Below are positions 21,840 through 33,814 of a stretch of DNA of 64,000 nucleotides, piece after piece (position 1 is the first letter of the stretch; every line of letters begins with the position of its first letter). A model generated the notes under the pieces. That model was not told the origin of the DNA and searched no databases. It saw only the letters and a list, made by a program, of their open reading frames with translations. Source of the DNA: Achatina immaculata (taxonomy: Eukaryota > Mollusca > Gastropoda > Stylommatophora > Achatinidae); assembly GCA_009760885.1 (NCBI GenBank), contig CM019713.1:29444927-29508926 (forward strand). Reading direction: 5' to 3'. A program made the position numbers and the translations under genes.

Positions 21840-23190
21840 ATTTTCTGGGTATGTTCTGCTTTCAAAGACATATTTATGGTATGTCAACTATACAGTTATT
21901 TTTGACAAAATTATCATAGTTGGTTAGTGGCTTTTGTGTTTAAAATTGTAATAGATGAAGCAGTCTTGAGTACCTTGATTGTTTTAGTGTATGTTTACCA
22001 TATAATAGTATACACATATGTGTGTTATTAATCACACGATGGCTTACAAGCATGTCGTTTGTGTATATCCACCAAAATATGAGATTATGTGAATAAAGTG
22101 GAATTTAGTTTGTGATGTGTTTGTAGTGTTGTTATGTAACACTGTTGAGGTGGAATCTTCTGTAGAAATTATAAAAGAAGGACTCCATTATACGCATAAG
22201 ACATGCCCAGAAATGGTAGTTCGGCATCATTGTTAGATTTGATTTTTGTGTGACAGTATTTGGTCAAGGATATCCAACCCTTGATATAACTCTGAATCAG
22301 TGTCTCAAAGTTAGTCCCCGTGATGGTTGTATGTTTTGTAGAATCTTTTAGTTTTGTCCATTACTTCAAGTTCATTCTTTGCTGCTCATGAAAGGAATGT
22401 TTTGTGGTCTGGGTATGAGACAAAAGTTTCAAATCGGATCATTCGAAGTTTGACTGTAAAAGCTGTGTTAGTGTCGTCTTGCTAGAAATGTTATTTTGCA
22501 AGTTAGTGTAAGTTTGAAGTGTGTGAATAGATGAATATTACTTGATTCTCGTGGCTCTAACTTAGTATTAGCTAGCTATCAGCCCAGAATCTTATTTATG
22601 ATGGAATCTGTATTTTTAAGATGTCACTTGATATAGTTTGTCTGCTCGATTCATCTTCATCATCATTGTGTTTCATGTAATAAACAGTTGTGAGTGCTAA
22701 GATAATTTGGTCTTGACTGATAATCCCATTTGTCAGTTTGTGAACGTCCTGGAGTTTTCCTGTGAAGAGTATATCATTACAGGGAATGTTAGTCGTGTTG
22801 TTACTGCACATCTTCAGCTTAGTCACACCACAATGTGACACAGTCAACATGTGTGCTTAGCATCAGCACTTAATACAGCACATACTGTTTCAGTTTGATC
22901 TTTTCTTTTTCAGTTGTACCATCTTTGATGACTGTGTCCAGATTTCTTTGGTGGGAAGAGTGAAAATGCTGCCAGGTTTGGTAGTTGGCAACCATTAGCT
23001 AACATGCTAGCTTCAGGGTTGGTGAAGCATAGCTGACCAAGACCTATCCCATTTCCCTCTTGGTGCTCCCAGTAACAGACCTAGCATGTCTAATGGGGCA
23101 GGGGTCACCATAGTCTCTGTGGTGTTGGAGTCTGCTAAAGAAGTACTGCGCACTCCCTTTGTATTAACTCCACGCAGGGGCTAAAAAAAA
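21840..23190. other. Unique AT-rich sequence without recognised features
   Basis: No convincing gene, RNA or mobile element on either strand. The short minus frame near 22600-22850 has no family resemblance. Confidence 0.5.
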
Positions 23191-23194
23191 TAGC

Positions 23195-23592
23195 TGTCAT
23201 GACCCGCTCCCAGTCCGACATGATGCTGTGCCTCAACATAACCCGCTTCCAGTCCGACACGATGCTGTGCCTCAACATAACCCGCTCCCAGTCCGACACG
23301 ATGCTGTGCCTCAACATAACCCGCTCCCAGTCCGACACGATGCTGTGCCTCAACATAACCCGATCCCAGTCTGACACGATGCTGTGCCTCAACATAACCC
23401 GCTCCCAGTCCGACACGATGCTGTGCCTCGACATAACCCGCTCCCCGTCTAACACGATAATGTGCCTCAACATAACCCGCTCCCAGTCTGACACGATGCT
23501 GTGCATCAACATAACCCGCTCCCAGTCTGACACGATAATGTGCCTCGACATAACCCGCTCCCAGTCTAACACGATAATGTGCATCAACATAT
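23195..23592. repeat. 39-bp minisatellite
   Basis: About 10 copies of a 39-bp unit (cataacccgctcccagtccg plus acacgatgctgtgcctcaa). Being 13 codons, it stays open in several frames on both strands; not coding. Confidence 0.93.
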
Positions 23593-24524
23593 TCAATGCA
23601 TTGGTTGCAAATAACACCAGCTCACAGCTTCAGGGAGATATACACAAAAAGAAGAAGATGATGATGATGACGATATGGTATGATGATGATGACTGTGCCC
23701 AGACTTGGCTCCATTTCCTCTCCCTTCCCCCTCCCCCACCAGCACGGGTTACTAGATTGCCCATATTTTTCTCGCTCTGTTTCCGCGGGTATCTTTTTCC
23801 CTTCAGTTTTCTACCCGTAACATGTCAGATTCTCAGCTTTCTTCTCTTGAAGTTTGCAGACAACTAGATTTTTCTCATTGTGATGTTTGTAAGGCGAGGC
23901 TCAGATAACTGGATTTTTCTCATTGTGATGTCTCAAATAATGATAATGATGTCAAATAATGACAATGATGTCTCTATAATGTCTCAAAGTTTTGTTCCTG
24001 CTTGTTTTCTATTTTCATGTGCTTTTGAGATAATAATAATGTCCCGAAATTTTTCACAGGGAGAGAAAACGTGAACAGGGAGATCTAATGAAATTGGGGG
24101 AGGGGTGGGTCCAGGTAGTGCACTGGACCCTATTTCAAAGGGAAAGACCCGTTGTGGATGAAAACAGAACTAATCAATAGGAGGTGGGGGGAGTTGCAGT
24201 TTTACACTGACTTATTCTCACAGACCCGGGGGCTGGAGATGGGGGAGGGAACACTTTCGTGAACACAGATTGGTTTACATCACTGCTAAGGCTTAAATTT
24301 ACGAGGAAATTTTAAAAAAAAAACAAAAATAACAGTGTGTCACGAAGTTTTCGGTTGTAATTAATATCCTCCAGAAGTGTTCTTGTTTTAGTTAGGAAGA
24401 AAATTGCGGAAATCTTGATGTTGATTTCGGGGTTGTTAAAATTTCAGGTAAGCAACTGCTTCGAATTTTTGGTTGTTGTAAATCATATTTTCGTTTCTAC
24501 TGCCATCATTTTCATTGTCTATAG
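23593..24524. other. Unique sequence without recognised features
   Basis: Contains short (GAT)n and ATGATG-rich stretches near 23650-23700. No gene recognised. Confidence 0.45.
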
Positions 24525-24571
24525 TTGGGAGGCAAAGTTCTGCAAGGGACATGCAAATGAATGAATGAATA
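24525..24571 (+). mobile_element. LINE family B extreme 3' end
   Basis: Matches the last about 45 nt of LINE B (ggaggcaaagttctgcaagg, acatgcaaatgaatgaatga). A very short 5'-truncated insertion. Confidence 0.7.
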
Positions 24572-24751
24572 GCTTTATAATATGTTTACTCAAAACTCGC
24601 CAAAATGCCCCGTCAGATCATATCGTGAGCAGTTATATAATGAAATCTGAAACGGCTGCTCACAAGGGGATAACGCTTAATTTAAAAGTTCGGTCTCTTT
24701 AGCAGAAAGTAATGCTTATATAACGATTTGTGTGTATTCACTTCTACTTGA

Positions 24752-24858
24752 TGAGGTTGAAAGACTCGCCGAAGACAGGAAAAATTGGCGAACTACTTTG
24801 CGAGCCCTATGTGACGTTTAACGGCACGGGAAGGATATAATATATAAGATATAAGAAG
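24752..24858 (+). mobile_element. LINE family A 107-bp 3' end with 12-bp target duplication
   Basis: The family A terminus (gccctatgtgacgtttaacg, then ggaaggatataa and (tataaga)n) is flanked by acttctacttga at 24740-24751 and 24859-24870. This defines the family 3' end and its microsatellite-like tail. Confidence 0.88.
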
Positions 24859-25261
24859 ACTTCTACTTGAGTGTATCTTACACATATCCCTTGTCCTTCT
24901 GTTTCATCCACGCATTCTTTTACTACCACATTCACTGTTCATTTACCACAGGCATAACCACACATATTGACAAACCAAGGAGCACAACCATTTATATCAC
25001 TGATGTGAATGTAGCTCTTCTTCTTCTTCTATCTTATTTGAGTTGCGAGATGGAGTTCTTTGCAGCCGCTGCAGCGAAGATATTGAGACACGGGGTCGTG
25101 GTGACTGGGGAGGAGGTCAGGGCAGCTATTTTTTGGTCCCTGGATTCGGCTAAGAAACAAGGGGGGGGGGGTGTGCAGGACATCCTCAGCAGATCCTACC
25201 ACCTCGGGGACTATGGCGACCTCTGCCTCGCTGGTCAAGATCAGACCCGTTACTGGGGGTA

Positions 25262-25752
25262 TCAACGGAGAGATGGGTCAGGGTCTTGGACAGCTATGGT
25301 TCGCCAGAGATGGGTCAGGGTCTTGGACAGCTATGGTTCGCCAGAGATGGGTCAGGGTCTTGGACAGCTATGGTTCGCCAGAGATGGGTCAGGGTCTAGG
25401 ACAGCTATGGTTCGCCAGAGATGGGCCAGGGTCTTGGACATCTATAGTTCGCCAGAGATGGGCCAGGGTCTTGGACAGCTATGGTTAGCCAGAGATGGGC
25501 CAGGGTCTTGGACAGCTATAGTTCGCCAGAGATGGGCCAGGGTCTTGGACAGCTATGGTTCGCCAGAGATGGGTCAGGGTCTTGGACAGCTATAGTTCGC
25601 CAGAGATGGGCCAGGGTCTTGGACAGCTATAGTTCGCTAGAGATGGGCCAGGGTCTTGGACAGCTATAGTTCGCCAGAGATGGGCCAGGGTCTTGGACAG
25701 CTATAGTTCGCCAGAGATGGGCCATGGTCTTGGACAGCTATGGTTAGCCAGT
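25262..25752. repeat. 35-bp minisatellite
   Basis: About 14 copies of a 35-bp unit containing gagatgggtcagggtcttgg and acagctatggttcgcc. Gives long open frames in which the phase rotates; not coding. Confidence 0.93.
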
Positions 25753-27200
25753 CATGACGCCAGCATGCCATGAACGTGTCTAACACGGAAAATGAACGTA
25801 CCCATAAATATGTTAACAGTCACTCACATAAATGTTGACGTTTACAACAGCCACACTCGCAAGATACAAAATCTTCCAGTAACTGACGCGCCCCTGAATT
25901 ATCTCCCTAAACCTGACCCTCTTCTCTCCCCCCCCCCCCCCCCCCAAACCCCCGTATGCCAGGCACGATATAGCTTGCCAGAGATTCAGCAGTTTTATGT
26001 TTAAACATCGTCCGTTTCTAAAGCCCTCAGGAGCGGGGAGCCAGAGTTTTTTATAGGCGCTTGAACACGCACGCACACACACTCTCTGTCATACACAAAT
26101 GAATACGTATATTCTTGTAAACCTGGGCTGTGGTTGGGGTGCGGAGGGTGGTGGACGTACTTAATTTGTTTATTTGTCAGAGGAGAATAAATTAAACTGA
26201 TATCACAGGTCAATGATGCCGGCGAACCGAACTTAAAAAAGATGTTAACAAATTATCCTTTTTGCTTACAGTGATAAACCGATGTGTTGTTTCAGCCAGG
26301 CTAAGTATGTGGCCGAGCCCCCAATATGGCGGATACTTTCCAGAAATCTGTTTCATGTTTTCACACTAGGAATTCCAAGGAAGCAAGTGTAAAACAAGCG
26401 ATTGCAGAACTCCCACCCCGTTTATCATGGATATTTTAAATCCACGCCAGACCTAACAATTACCCCACCCCCACCCCACGCCCAACGGTCCTCCAGAGCT
26501 ACCGTTAAAGTAGACCAAGTCTCCAGGCCTGGCCCGATGTCCCAGCTGGACACCGAAGTTTGAATGCTACCCGCATTTCGCAACAGCAAAAAATGTCGGG
26601 GGTTGATGGAAGTTGTTGGCATGCTCTGGTGCTTGTCTCTGCAGAAAATCTGACTTGGTAAAGATCAAGATTACACGAATATCTGTTAGTTCTTGTGTAG
26701 CCTACAGTTACAGAAAGTTTCCTTTTTACAAAAAAAAAAATTCCTAATTAGCCAGGATAAGAATAATTTTTCATGAATTTCTTTGTACCATTACACAGGG
26801 GAGTTGGCTTATCGATCTGTGTACTGTTGCAGATTTAGGTCAGTGGGTCATTTATATCAGTAAACGTGCCAAGTGCGGTGCTAGGTCTTCGTGCAGCTCT
26901 GAGCTCCCTGGCATTCGAGGATGGGAGATAAACTCAGCCAGGAGAAGGCAGTGTCTGACTTAATTGAGGAAGGGGAACAGATATATTCCTGCTTCATTTC
27001 TGTTTGTGATTTATTTTTAGCAAGGTTAAAATCTGCTGTTGAGTGTAATTTATCTGTAATTAATTTACAGCGTAATTTTCCGGGCTTTTTTTTTTTACCT
27101 TTTCTGATTTGTATTTGAAATATATAAAATGTAGTTGGATAACCTTTTTGTTTTGTCGTTACTTCTGTGGAATAAATTTGTTTCCAGCACAAATACCACA
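25753..27200. other. Unique sequence, poly(C) tract at about 25928-25946
   Basis: A C-homopolymer near 25928-25946 and small GT/CA-rich patches. No gene or mobile element recognised. Confidence 0.45.
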
Positions 27201-27203
27201 TTG

Positions 27204-27335
27204 CGCGCCTGGGTAGCGTGGTAATTTGTGTGCTTGCCTCTCATGCGGACGTTGGTGGTGTACATCTGGGCAGAGGCGCCCCTGTCACCTACCCGTAGAC
27301 TCGGGTACCCGGCTCTTTCTGGAGCTGGATCGAAA
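27204..27335 (+). mobile_element. tRNA-derived SINE-like element
   Basis: The head resembles a tRNA promoter: A-box-like gggtagcgtggtaattt and, about 35 nt later, B-box-like ggtgtacatctgg, followed by a body with gaggcgcccctgtcaccta. Diverged, and the 3' boundary is uncertain. Confidence 0.45.
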
Positions 27336-27465
27336 GAGACTGGGCATGTTTAGTTTATATCCCAAATTTCTCTTTTTTCCCCCTAAGAAAATATACTCTA
27401 TGTGTTTTTTTCAAGAAACAATATCACCTGTTATTTTTATGATCCCTGCACAACAAATCGTAAAT

Positions 27466-27521
27466 GCGTAAATGCCTTTGAATATAAATGCTACAGAAGA
27501 GTTCTTCAAATGCCATGGACA

Positions 27522-27588
<67 letters not shown>

Positions 27589-27875
27589 ATATTACAAGAA
27601 CTTAATATTGAAGAAAGATGGCTTGTGAAGGGAATTAAACAGAGATAACTTCAATATTTTGGACACATTAAGCATCGTGAGAATTTAGAGAAGTCTTGAA
27701 AGGATACATAATAGGAAAAAGAAATAGAAGAAGATCAAGGCAAAGATGGCTGCAAGACATCGTTGATAGTCTGCGAATGGATCCATCAGCAGCAGGGTAT
27801 CTTGCTTACAACCGAAAGGCCTACAGGAGAGCTGTTAGGGAGCCAAAGTTCTTCAAGGGACTTGCAAATAACTGG
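27466..27875 (+). mobile_element. LINE family B 3' end with (AT)n expansion inside
   Basis: Begins at the AFEYKCYRRVLQ segment and ends at the GRPRRRWLQ-like C-terminus (here RRSRQRWLQDIVDSLRMD). An (AT)n tract of about 60 nt (27527-27587) occupies the place of the short atatatcc in other copies. The 3' (TGAA) tail is decayed. Confidence 0.82.
27527..27587. repeat. (AT)n microsatellite inside LINE B
   Basis: About 30 AT dinucleotides. Confidence 0.95.
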
Positions 27876-28127
27876 CTGACACAGGAAATCATTTGTAAAG
27901 AGGAAAGATTTTGTTCGTTGTTTTGTAGCTATGTGTGTTTAAGGTAAAAATCTGCATTTTTTGAACATACCACACAAGCTCTGGGGGAAAGGGTCGGTTC
28001 AGCTAGACAAAACAAACCACTGGGCGAATCTGTATGACAGGCTTCTGATGCAACAGAATATGAGTGTCAGGGTATGCAACCCTGCAAAAAAAATGTATGT
28101 ATTTTTTTTTTTTTTAGACAACGAAAA

Positions 28128-28345
28128 CAACAGGCCGTGACCCGGTGGTACTGCAAACCAGGTCCACCCGTAACGAGATGTGGACCATACCCCCGGCATT
28201 CAATGTGCAGGGCAGGCCTCGGGCATCTCGTTTAGTTAAAAAATAACGACGCTTTTGTTAACCAAAGGGCATGTTGATCAGGGTACCTGCCAAGAGGACA
28301 CTTTGACCTCAGCCACTTTGATCTTAGCCAAAAGAAAGCGTAGCT
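28128..28345 (-). pseudogene. U2 snRNA-like sequence (diverged, probably retroposed pseudogene)
   Basis: On the minus strand TTTTGGCTAAGATCAA (28333-28318) equals the 16-nt core of the conserved 5' region of U2 snRNA, preceded by a CGCTT-like 5' end. In the same order and orientation, about 155 nt later, CCTGGTTTGCAGTACC and CCGGG (28162-28141) reproduce U2 stem-loop IV with a pairable stem. The branch-site-recognising GTAGTA is absent, and the span is about 40 nt longer than U2, with a separate 9-bp-stem hairpin (28172-28232). A run of about 15 A lies 3' of it on the minus strand (28106-28120 region), which suggests retroposition or a snRNA-derived SINE. Not a functional spliceosomal U2 on this evidence. 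Confidence 0.5.
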
Positions 28346-28349
28346 GGGA

Positions 28350-29605
28350 ATCTATGTAATGTTAACCCCCCTGAGTTTGCTTATATGCTCCGGCTGTCAG
28401 GGTGATTGTCCCTGGTTTTTTAGCTCAGTTTTTGGTGTGAGAATAGTGTCCTGTATGGGATTTGTGTGAAGGACTGAACATGAGTTGGAAAAGTACAAAA
28501 GTTGTGTTTTTTAAAGTTAGTCTAGGTTTTCGTCATATGTTGTGAGGATGTATTACTATTCTTGCAGTCGATATAATGTCATACTGAGAGTGAGAGAGAC
28601 CAATATACTTGTGTGTTATCGTTTTCTTGTGGATTCCAGTTGGCTGTAGTGGAACACGCCCCTAAAATGTGATAACCATGTCTGGCAAACTGTAGCCAGA
28701 TATATAACTTGATGTGTTTCATCCATTATTCAGCTTCATCATCACGCGGAGCGCCATTAACTTGTGTTACTAGATCGATGTTGCTGTTGTTCAGCTGTGT
28801 ACGTGAGATGTCTGCTTGAATCCCTGACAAATGTGTAACATACAGGATCTTTGTCGTCTGCACGTCTTTAAATCACTCCCCTGAAGCTCCGCGTAAAGAC
28901 CCTGACTCTAGGCGTCTTTAGACAACATAGGGACTGCATAATAGTAGTTCTGCATTAGTAAGATGGATAAGGATAATTAAAACGATGATGTTAAAACTAA
29001 GACAAAAAGATATCACAGGTGCTAGCTTTCATCTTTGTATTCGAAATCCAAACGATAAAAATGAAGATTTCAAAAGACCTGTGCAACGTAAAATCAGTAC
29101 ACATTGTGCCTTGTGTGAGTGAGTTAGCTCCTAGATCGTTTCTCCACATGCCCCAGCACAGACTTCGCCAGTCATGTGCTCACAACATGGCATCTTAAAT
29201 GTGTTTTCTCTTTCTTAAACTTGCCGGTGATAACAGCTTTCCCTTACTCAACAGACAACTCCCTGTGTTATAATCTCAAGGGAAATGAAAGCACCATCAC
29301 ACATAAGTTTGTTTTCTTCCTCATTTCGAGAGCATTTCCCTCAAGAAAACACCGACACTAACAAACCACGCTTTAGCGCCCCTCTTAACACGGTGTTTAG
29401 GGCGAGGCACACTCTTGATCTATCCTCTACACGTCACTAAGTGGATATTCATCATGTCCAGGTCTCCTTCAGAGGTAGCATAAAAATATGATGATGACAG
29501 TCTGCTACTGGTGGTGGAGCTACAGTTTCAGGCGGGATTTACTGTATGCCTAGTCTACACCAGGAAAATTCTACGGGATATATGAATACTTTATAGAATC
29601 GTGTA
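28350..29605. other. Unique sequence without recognised features
   Basis: No gene, RNA or mobile element could be supported on either strand. Confidence 0.45.
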
Positions 29606-29607
29606 TG

Positions 29608-29752
29608 TGTGGCGCAGTGGGTAGTGCGGTCGTCTCTCACAGTGAAGCCATTGATTCAAGCTCGTTTGGGAGTGCCTCAGTCACACAGCTGTAAAATGGA
29701 TACCTGGTTCTTTTGAGCCTGGAGAAGTTAAGACGGCCAGACGTGATGCTGA

Positions 29753-29753
<1 letters not shown>
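29608..29753 (+). mobile_element. tRNA-derived SINE
   Basis: A-box-like gtggcgcagtgggtagtgcg and B-box-like attgattcaagctcg at tRNA spacing, then a conserved body: cagtcacacagctgtaaaat, ggatacctggtt and ggccagacgtgatgctgacc. The same body is seen at 39858-40075 and 54462-54640. The tail passes into (TA)n. Confidence 0.7.

Positions 29754-29791
<38 letters not shown>
29754..29791. repeat. (TA)n microsatellite between SINE and LINE C
   Basis: About 18 TA dinucleotides at the 3' end of LINE C; a matching tract lies at its other end (31269-31312). Confidence 0.92.
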
Positions 29792-29792
<1 letters not shown>

Positions 29793-31265
29793 GAACCTTA
29801 AGTGCCCAGGGCACATGGGGCTTCCGCAAGGGTTTTCCACAAATGCCTGTCCTTCGCCTTTTTTTCTGCTCTTGCCCAGTTGAGCCCTCTATTGCTCAGC
29901 ACCCTTTCTGTTGTTCTTCTCCATGTCTCTTTTGGCCTACCCTTACTTCTGTTCCCCTGTGGTGTCCATCTTAGTGCTATTTTTGGTAGTGAGTTGTCAG
30001 TCATTCGGAGCACATGTCCCAACCATCGCCAGCGTCTTTCCTCAATAATTGTTGTCAGTGGCTTCATCTGCATTTCTGCCAATAAGATGTTATTTCTTAT
30101 GGTGTTTGGCCAAAATATTTTTCTAATTCTTCGTAAACATTTAGTCTGGAAAGAATTCAAGTTGTTTTCTATGGTTTTGGTGATTTTCCAGCATTCACTT
30201 CCATATAGTAGTACACTTAGAACATTACTCTTAAATATCCTGATTTTCATATTTATGCTTAGTTTTTTTTTTATTTCCATATAGTCTTCAACATTGCAAA
30301 AGCCTGTTTTGCTCTAGTAAGTCTGCTGTTGATGTCCTCTGTGCTGTCTCCATTTTCTACTACTCTGCTGCCAAGGTATACAAATTCGTTGACCTCCTCC
30401 ACTAACTTGCTATCTACTCTGATTATATTTCTGTTGTTCACATTTTGCTTCATTAACTTTGTCTTTCCTGCGTTGATCTTTAGTCCTATGTTGTTTGCAT
30501 TCTGAGTTAGCTTGTTTATTTTATCTTGCATATCTTTGTGACTGCTTGATAATAGACAAATGTCGTCCGCAAAGTCAAGATCCTCCAGCACTGTGTCAAG
30601 GGTCCATTGTAATCCTCTGCGTTTGTCTGATGTTGCCTCCTTCGTTAACCAGTCTACTGCCAAGATAAATAATGTTGGTGATAGTACACATCCCTGTTTC
30701 ACTCCTGTTTGTACCCTAAAGCTGCTGGAGGTATGTTCTCCACAGATAACTTTGCACTTAAAACCCTCATATAGGGCTTTGATTACATTTACCATCTTGT
30801 GGGGGAGGCCATGCCATCTTAGGATTTTCCACAGTGCATCTCTGTTGACACTGTCAAAGGCTTTCTCAAAATCTATGAATAATGCATATGTTGTGCTATG
30901 CCACTCATTTGCCTGTTCTAATATTTGTCTAAGTACAAATATGTGGTCTATGCATGATCTTCCTTTCCTAAATCCTGCCTGCTCTTTCCGAAGTTTTTCC
31001 TCAAGTGTTGGTACAATTCTGTTGATGATTATTCTGCAAAATACTTTACTGGTGAGTGGCAGTGGGGTAATGCCTCTCCAGTTCCCGCAATCTCTGAGGT
31101 CACCCTTCTTTGGTAGTTTTACTATAAGCCCAGTTTTCTACTCCTCTGGGGCTTTTTCTAGATCCCAAATTTGTTGTAATATCCGGCAAAGTTGTTTTGG
31201 TGTTTCTGTTTCTTCTGCTTTCAACATCTCAGCAGTGACTTCATCTTCACCTGGTGCCCTGTCTG

Positions 31266-31268
<3 letters not shown>
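29792..31268 (-). mobile_element. LINE family C reverse transcriptase, nearly intact 3' half
   Basis: Minus strand from 31268: the RT N-terminus (DEVTAEMLKAE, GNWRGITPLPLTSKVFCRI, FRKGRSCIDHIFVLR, FIDFEKAFDSVNRD), VKQGCVLSPTLF, active site LDFADDICLLS, FVYLGSRV, thumb, and a C-terminal RRWRWLGHVLRM / RSKGRPKETWRRT domain ending ALGT and stop. Only one in-frame stop (about 31140) and one frameshift (about 30275) were noticed, so it is fairly young. The endonuclease is absent (5' truncated). Bounded by (TA)n on both sides. Confidence 0.88.

Positions 31269-31312
<44 letters not shown>
31269..31312. repeat. (TA)n microsatellite at the 5' end of LINE C
   Basis: About 21 TA dinucleotides, mirroring 29754-29791. 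Confidence 0.92.
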
Positions 31313-31315
<3 letters not shown>

Positions 31316-32229
31316 TATGTCAAGGAAAATTGGATATTAACACTGTAAATGCCTCTATGACATGACAGGGCTACGTTTAAATCATGTAAGTTTGAGAATT
31401 GTCTGGGTTGTTTCTAGTGCTTGCCAGAAATATGTTTCAACGTAAGACGGTTGAGCTGATCTCCCCTGACTCGCTGTCACAGGAATATGATTCTTGTACA
31501 GGATAAACGAGTTTCGGGTGGGAGCTCGAGGGCACATGAAATTAAAAGGAAAGATTTTGGGTTTTTCCGAGAAGGGGATTTTGAGTTGGCCGTGTAGAGA
31601 GAGGTAGAGCTGTAGTGATATACAGAAAGGTTTTAACTTAGGACTGATTTAATAACTGTTCAATTTTTGTATTGTCAGTTGCGTTGTGTTCTGGTTTGTT
31701 TCACTGGTAGATCAAGTTAATGTTAAACTGCATTCACAGACCTGCCATCATCCATCTTGTTCATGATTAAATCAGTGTTCAGTCGTCTAATGAAATTTTG
31801 TGACTTCAGTCTTAGTATCAGTCGTGGACTTGTCCAACCTTGAACTATTGGAGAATATTCTACAGTTGCTGTACGTCCAGACCAATGACGTTGTATGTTT
31901 GCTTAACAACCTAATCAGCAATCAGATCACAGAAATCTGTGCAGAATCCTAACTTAGTCTTAACGGAATTTAACTTTTTACTAGCTAAATTAAAGAAGGG
32001 AGTAACCACTGAATGTTATAATAAACATGATTAATTCTCACATTCCTGAAAGTCCCTGAGTTAGTGTTCAATACTTCTGTATATATCAGCCAATGAATAC
32101 TCTTTTAAAGCAAATCAGTGTGTACGCAGAACATTGATCAGGAAATCTTTAAACATTTATGCAGTGATAGGTTATACACAAAAATTATAATTGTGTAACA
32201 ACTGGAGCTGCCATTAAAACTTATCCACC
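31313..32229. other. Unique sequence without recognised features
   Basis: No supported gene or element. Confidence 0.45.
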
Positions 32230-32647
32230 AATCCCGAGACTCTCACTTGAGTCTTAAAGCTGAGACCCTCACTTGAGTCTTAGGACTGAGATTCTCACTT
32301 AAGTCTTAGAGCTGAGACCCTCACTTGAGTCTTAGGGCTGAGACTCTCACTTAAGTCTTAGAGCTGAAACCCTCATTTGAGTCTTAGGGCTGAGATTCTC
32401 GAGTCTTAGGGTAGAGATCCTCACTTGAGTCTTAGGGCTGAGATTCTCACTTGAGTCTTAGGGCTGAGACTCTCACTTGAGTCTTAGGGCTGAAACTCTC
32501 ACTTCAGTCTTAGGGCTGAGACTCTCACTTGCGTCTTAGGGTTGAGACTCTCACTTCAGTCTTAGGGCTGAGACTCTCACTTGAGTCTTAGGGCTGAGAC
32601 TCTCACTTGAGTCTTAGGGCTGAGATTCTCACTTCAGTCTTAGGGAA
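32230..32647. repeat. 26-bp minisatellite
   Basis: About 16 copies of a 26-bp unit (gagactctcacttgagtctt plus agggct). Confidence 0.93.
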
Positions 32648-33142
32648 ACCTACATTTTTAAAAAAAAACTGACAAGCATGCTATAGTACCGTACGTGTGC
32701 ACGAAGTGTTGGACGCTCGACATAAATAATCTGATGTGACAGTTTTGTGGCTCTGCCGACAGCTGCACATTGTCACAGTCTCCACTTCTGGATCCACGGT
32801 GCTAAGCGAATATCTGACAACTTTTCCAGGAAAGAAACTCCACGTTCACAGTTATGCGAGAATAATTTATAAACTTGACCAGTTGAACTGTTGTAAATCA
32901 ACTTTACCTGCTGTACGAAATGACACCGACAAAACACTTTTATGTACAGGACAGTTCTTTTTTCTAACTAATTTACCATTACATGACATCCCGTCTTACA
33001 TGATTTTCACTACAGCATCACTACACCATCACCTGCCATGACATTGGAGTTCGCTTTATAAAACAGATACACAAAACAACAACAAGAACTTAGCAACATA
33101 ACCAGATGAAGATTAAGCCCTGCTCATCTGACTGCCTAAATC

Positions 33143-33173
<31 letters not shown>

Positions 33174-33814
33174 CACCAAGAAACAAGTACGAATTATGTT
33201 GCAACTAATTATTACAGAAAGCTTACTGTAGATTTATTTAAATTTGAAAGAAGAGAGTAAAGTTTGTTTATTTTAATACACGCCAAAGAGAGGAGGAAAT
33301 ATACTTTCATAAACATAATAAGACTTGAGAGAAAAGATAGGCTATCAGGACACTTCAGTAACTATATAATTACATAGTGTATACCTTTTGGAAGACGCTG
33401 TGCTGGCAGTCGTATATTAACTGTGGGGGTTTGGCACGCTCTGTGCTGCTGAAAGTGTATCTCATCGCTGACTGTATCAACGTTTCCCTGACATAATCTG
33501 TCAAAGTGGCAACAAGCAATGTCTGTGTTGCAAGATTCAGTCTGCTTACACTTGTGTCTTTTATATTAAAATTTGGCCTTCGCTTCCATTTTAAAAAAAA
33601 ACCGCAGCTTCCATGAGCAGAGATCATTTTATCTTGTTGCGTGATATTTTTTTTTTCAGTTCTTCTGGATGGAAGTATTTGTGATAAATATCATTTCATT
33701 TAAGTTTAGGCCGAACATGTGGCCACCCTCACTTTATAGGTTTGTTATATAGCACTTGAATATATATCAAAAATAATGGGAAAGAACTATATTCATACCA
33801 CTGCTACGAAAAAA
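32648..33814. other. Unique sequence with an (AAC)n microsatellite
   Basis: (AAC)n at about 33138-33172. Short frames at 32736-33041 and 33370-33627 show no family resemblance. No gene supported. Confidence 0.45.

Noticed and set aside
22960..23160. Moderately GC-rich stretch resembling a coding remnant
   Set aside because: No frame longer than a few tens of codons and no recognised motif.
23135..23867. 160- and 222-codon frames on opposite strands
   Set aside because: Artefact of a 39-bp repeat that is open in several frames.
24867..25669. 242-codon plus-strand frame
   Set aside because: Most of it is the 35-bp array read in rotating phase; the non-repeat part has no recognisable domain.
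28128..28345. Functional U2 snRNA gene
   Set aside because: The branch-site-recognition element and normal spacing are missing and an A-run follows, so only a U2-derived sequence is claimed.
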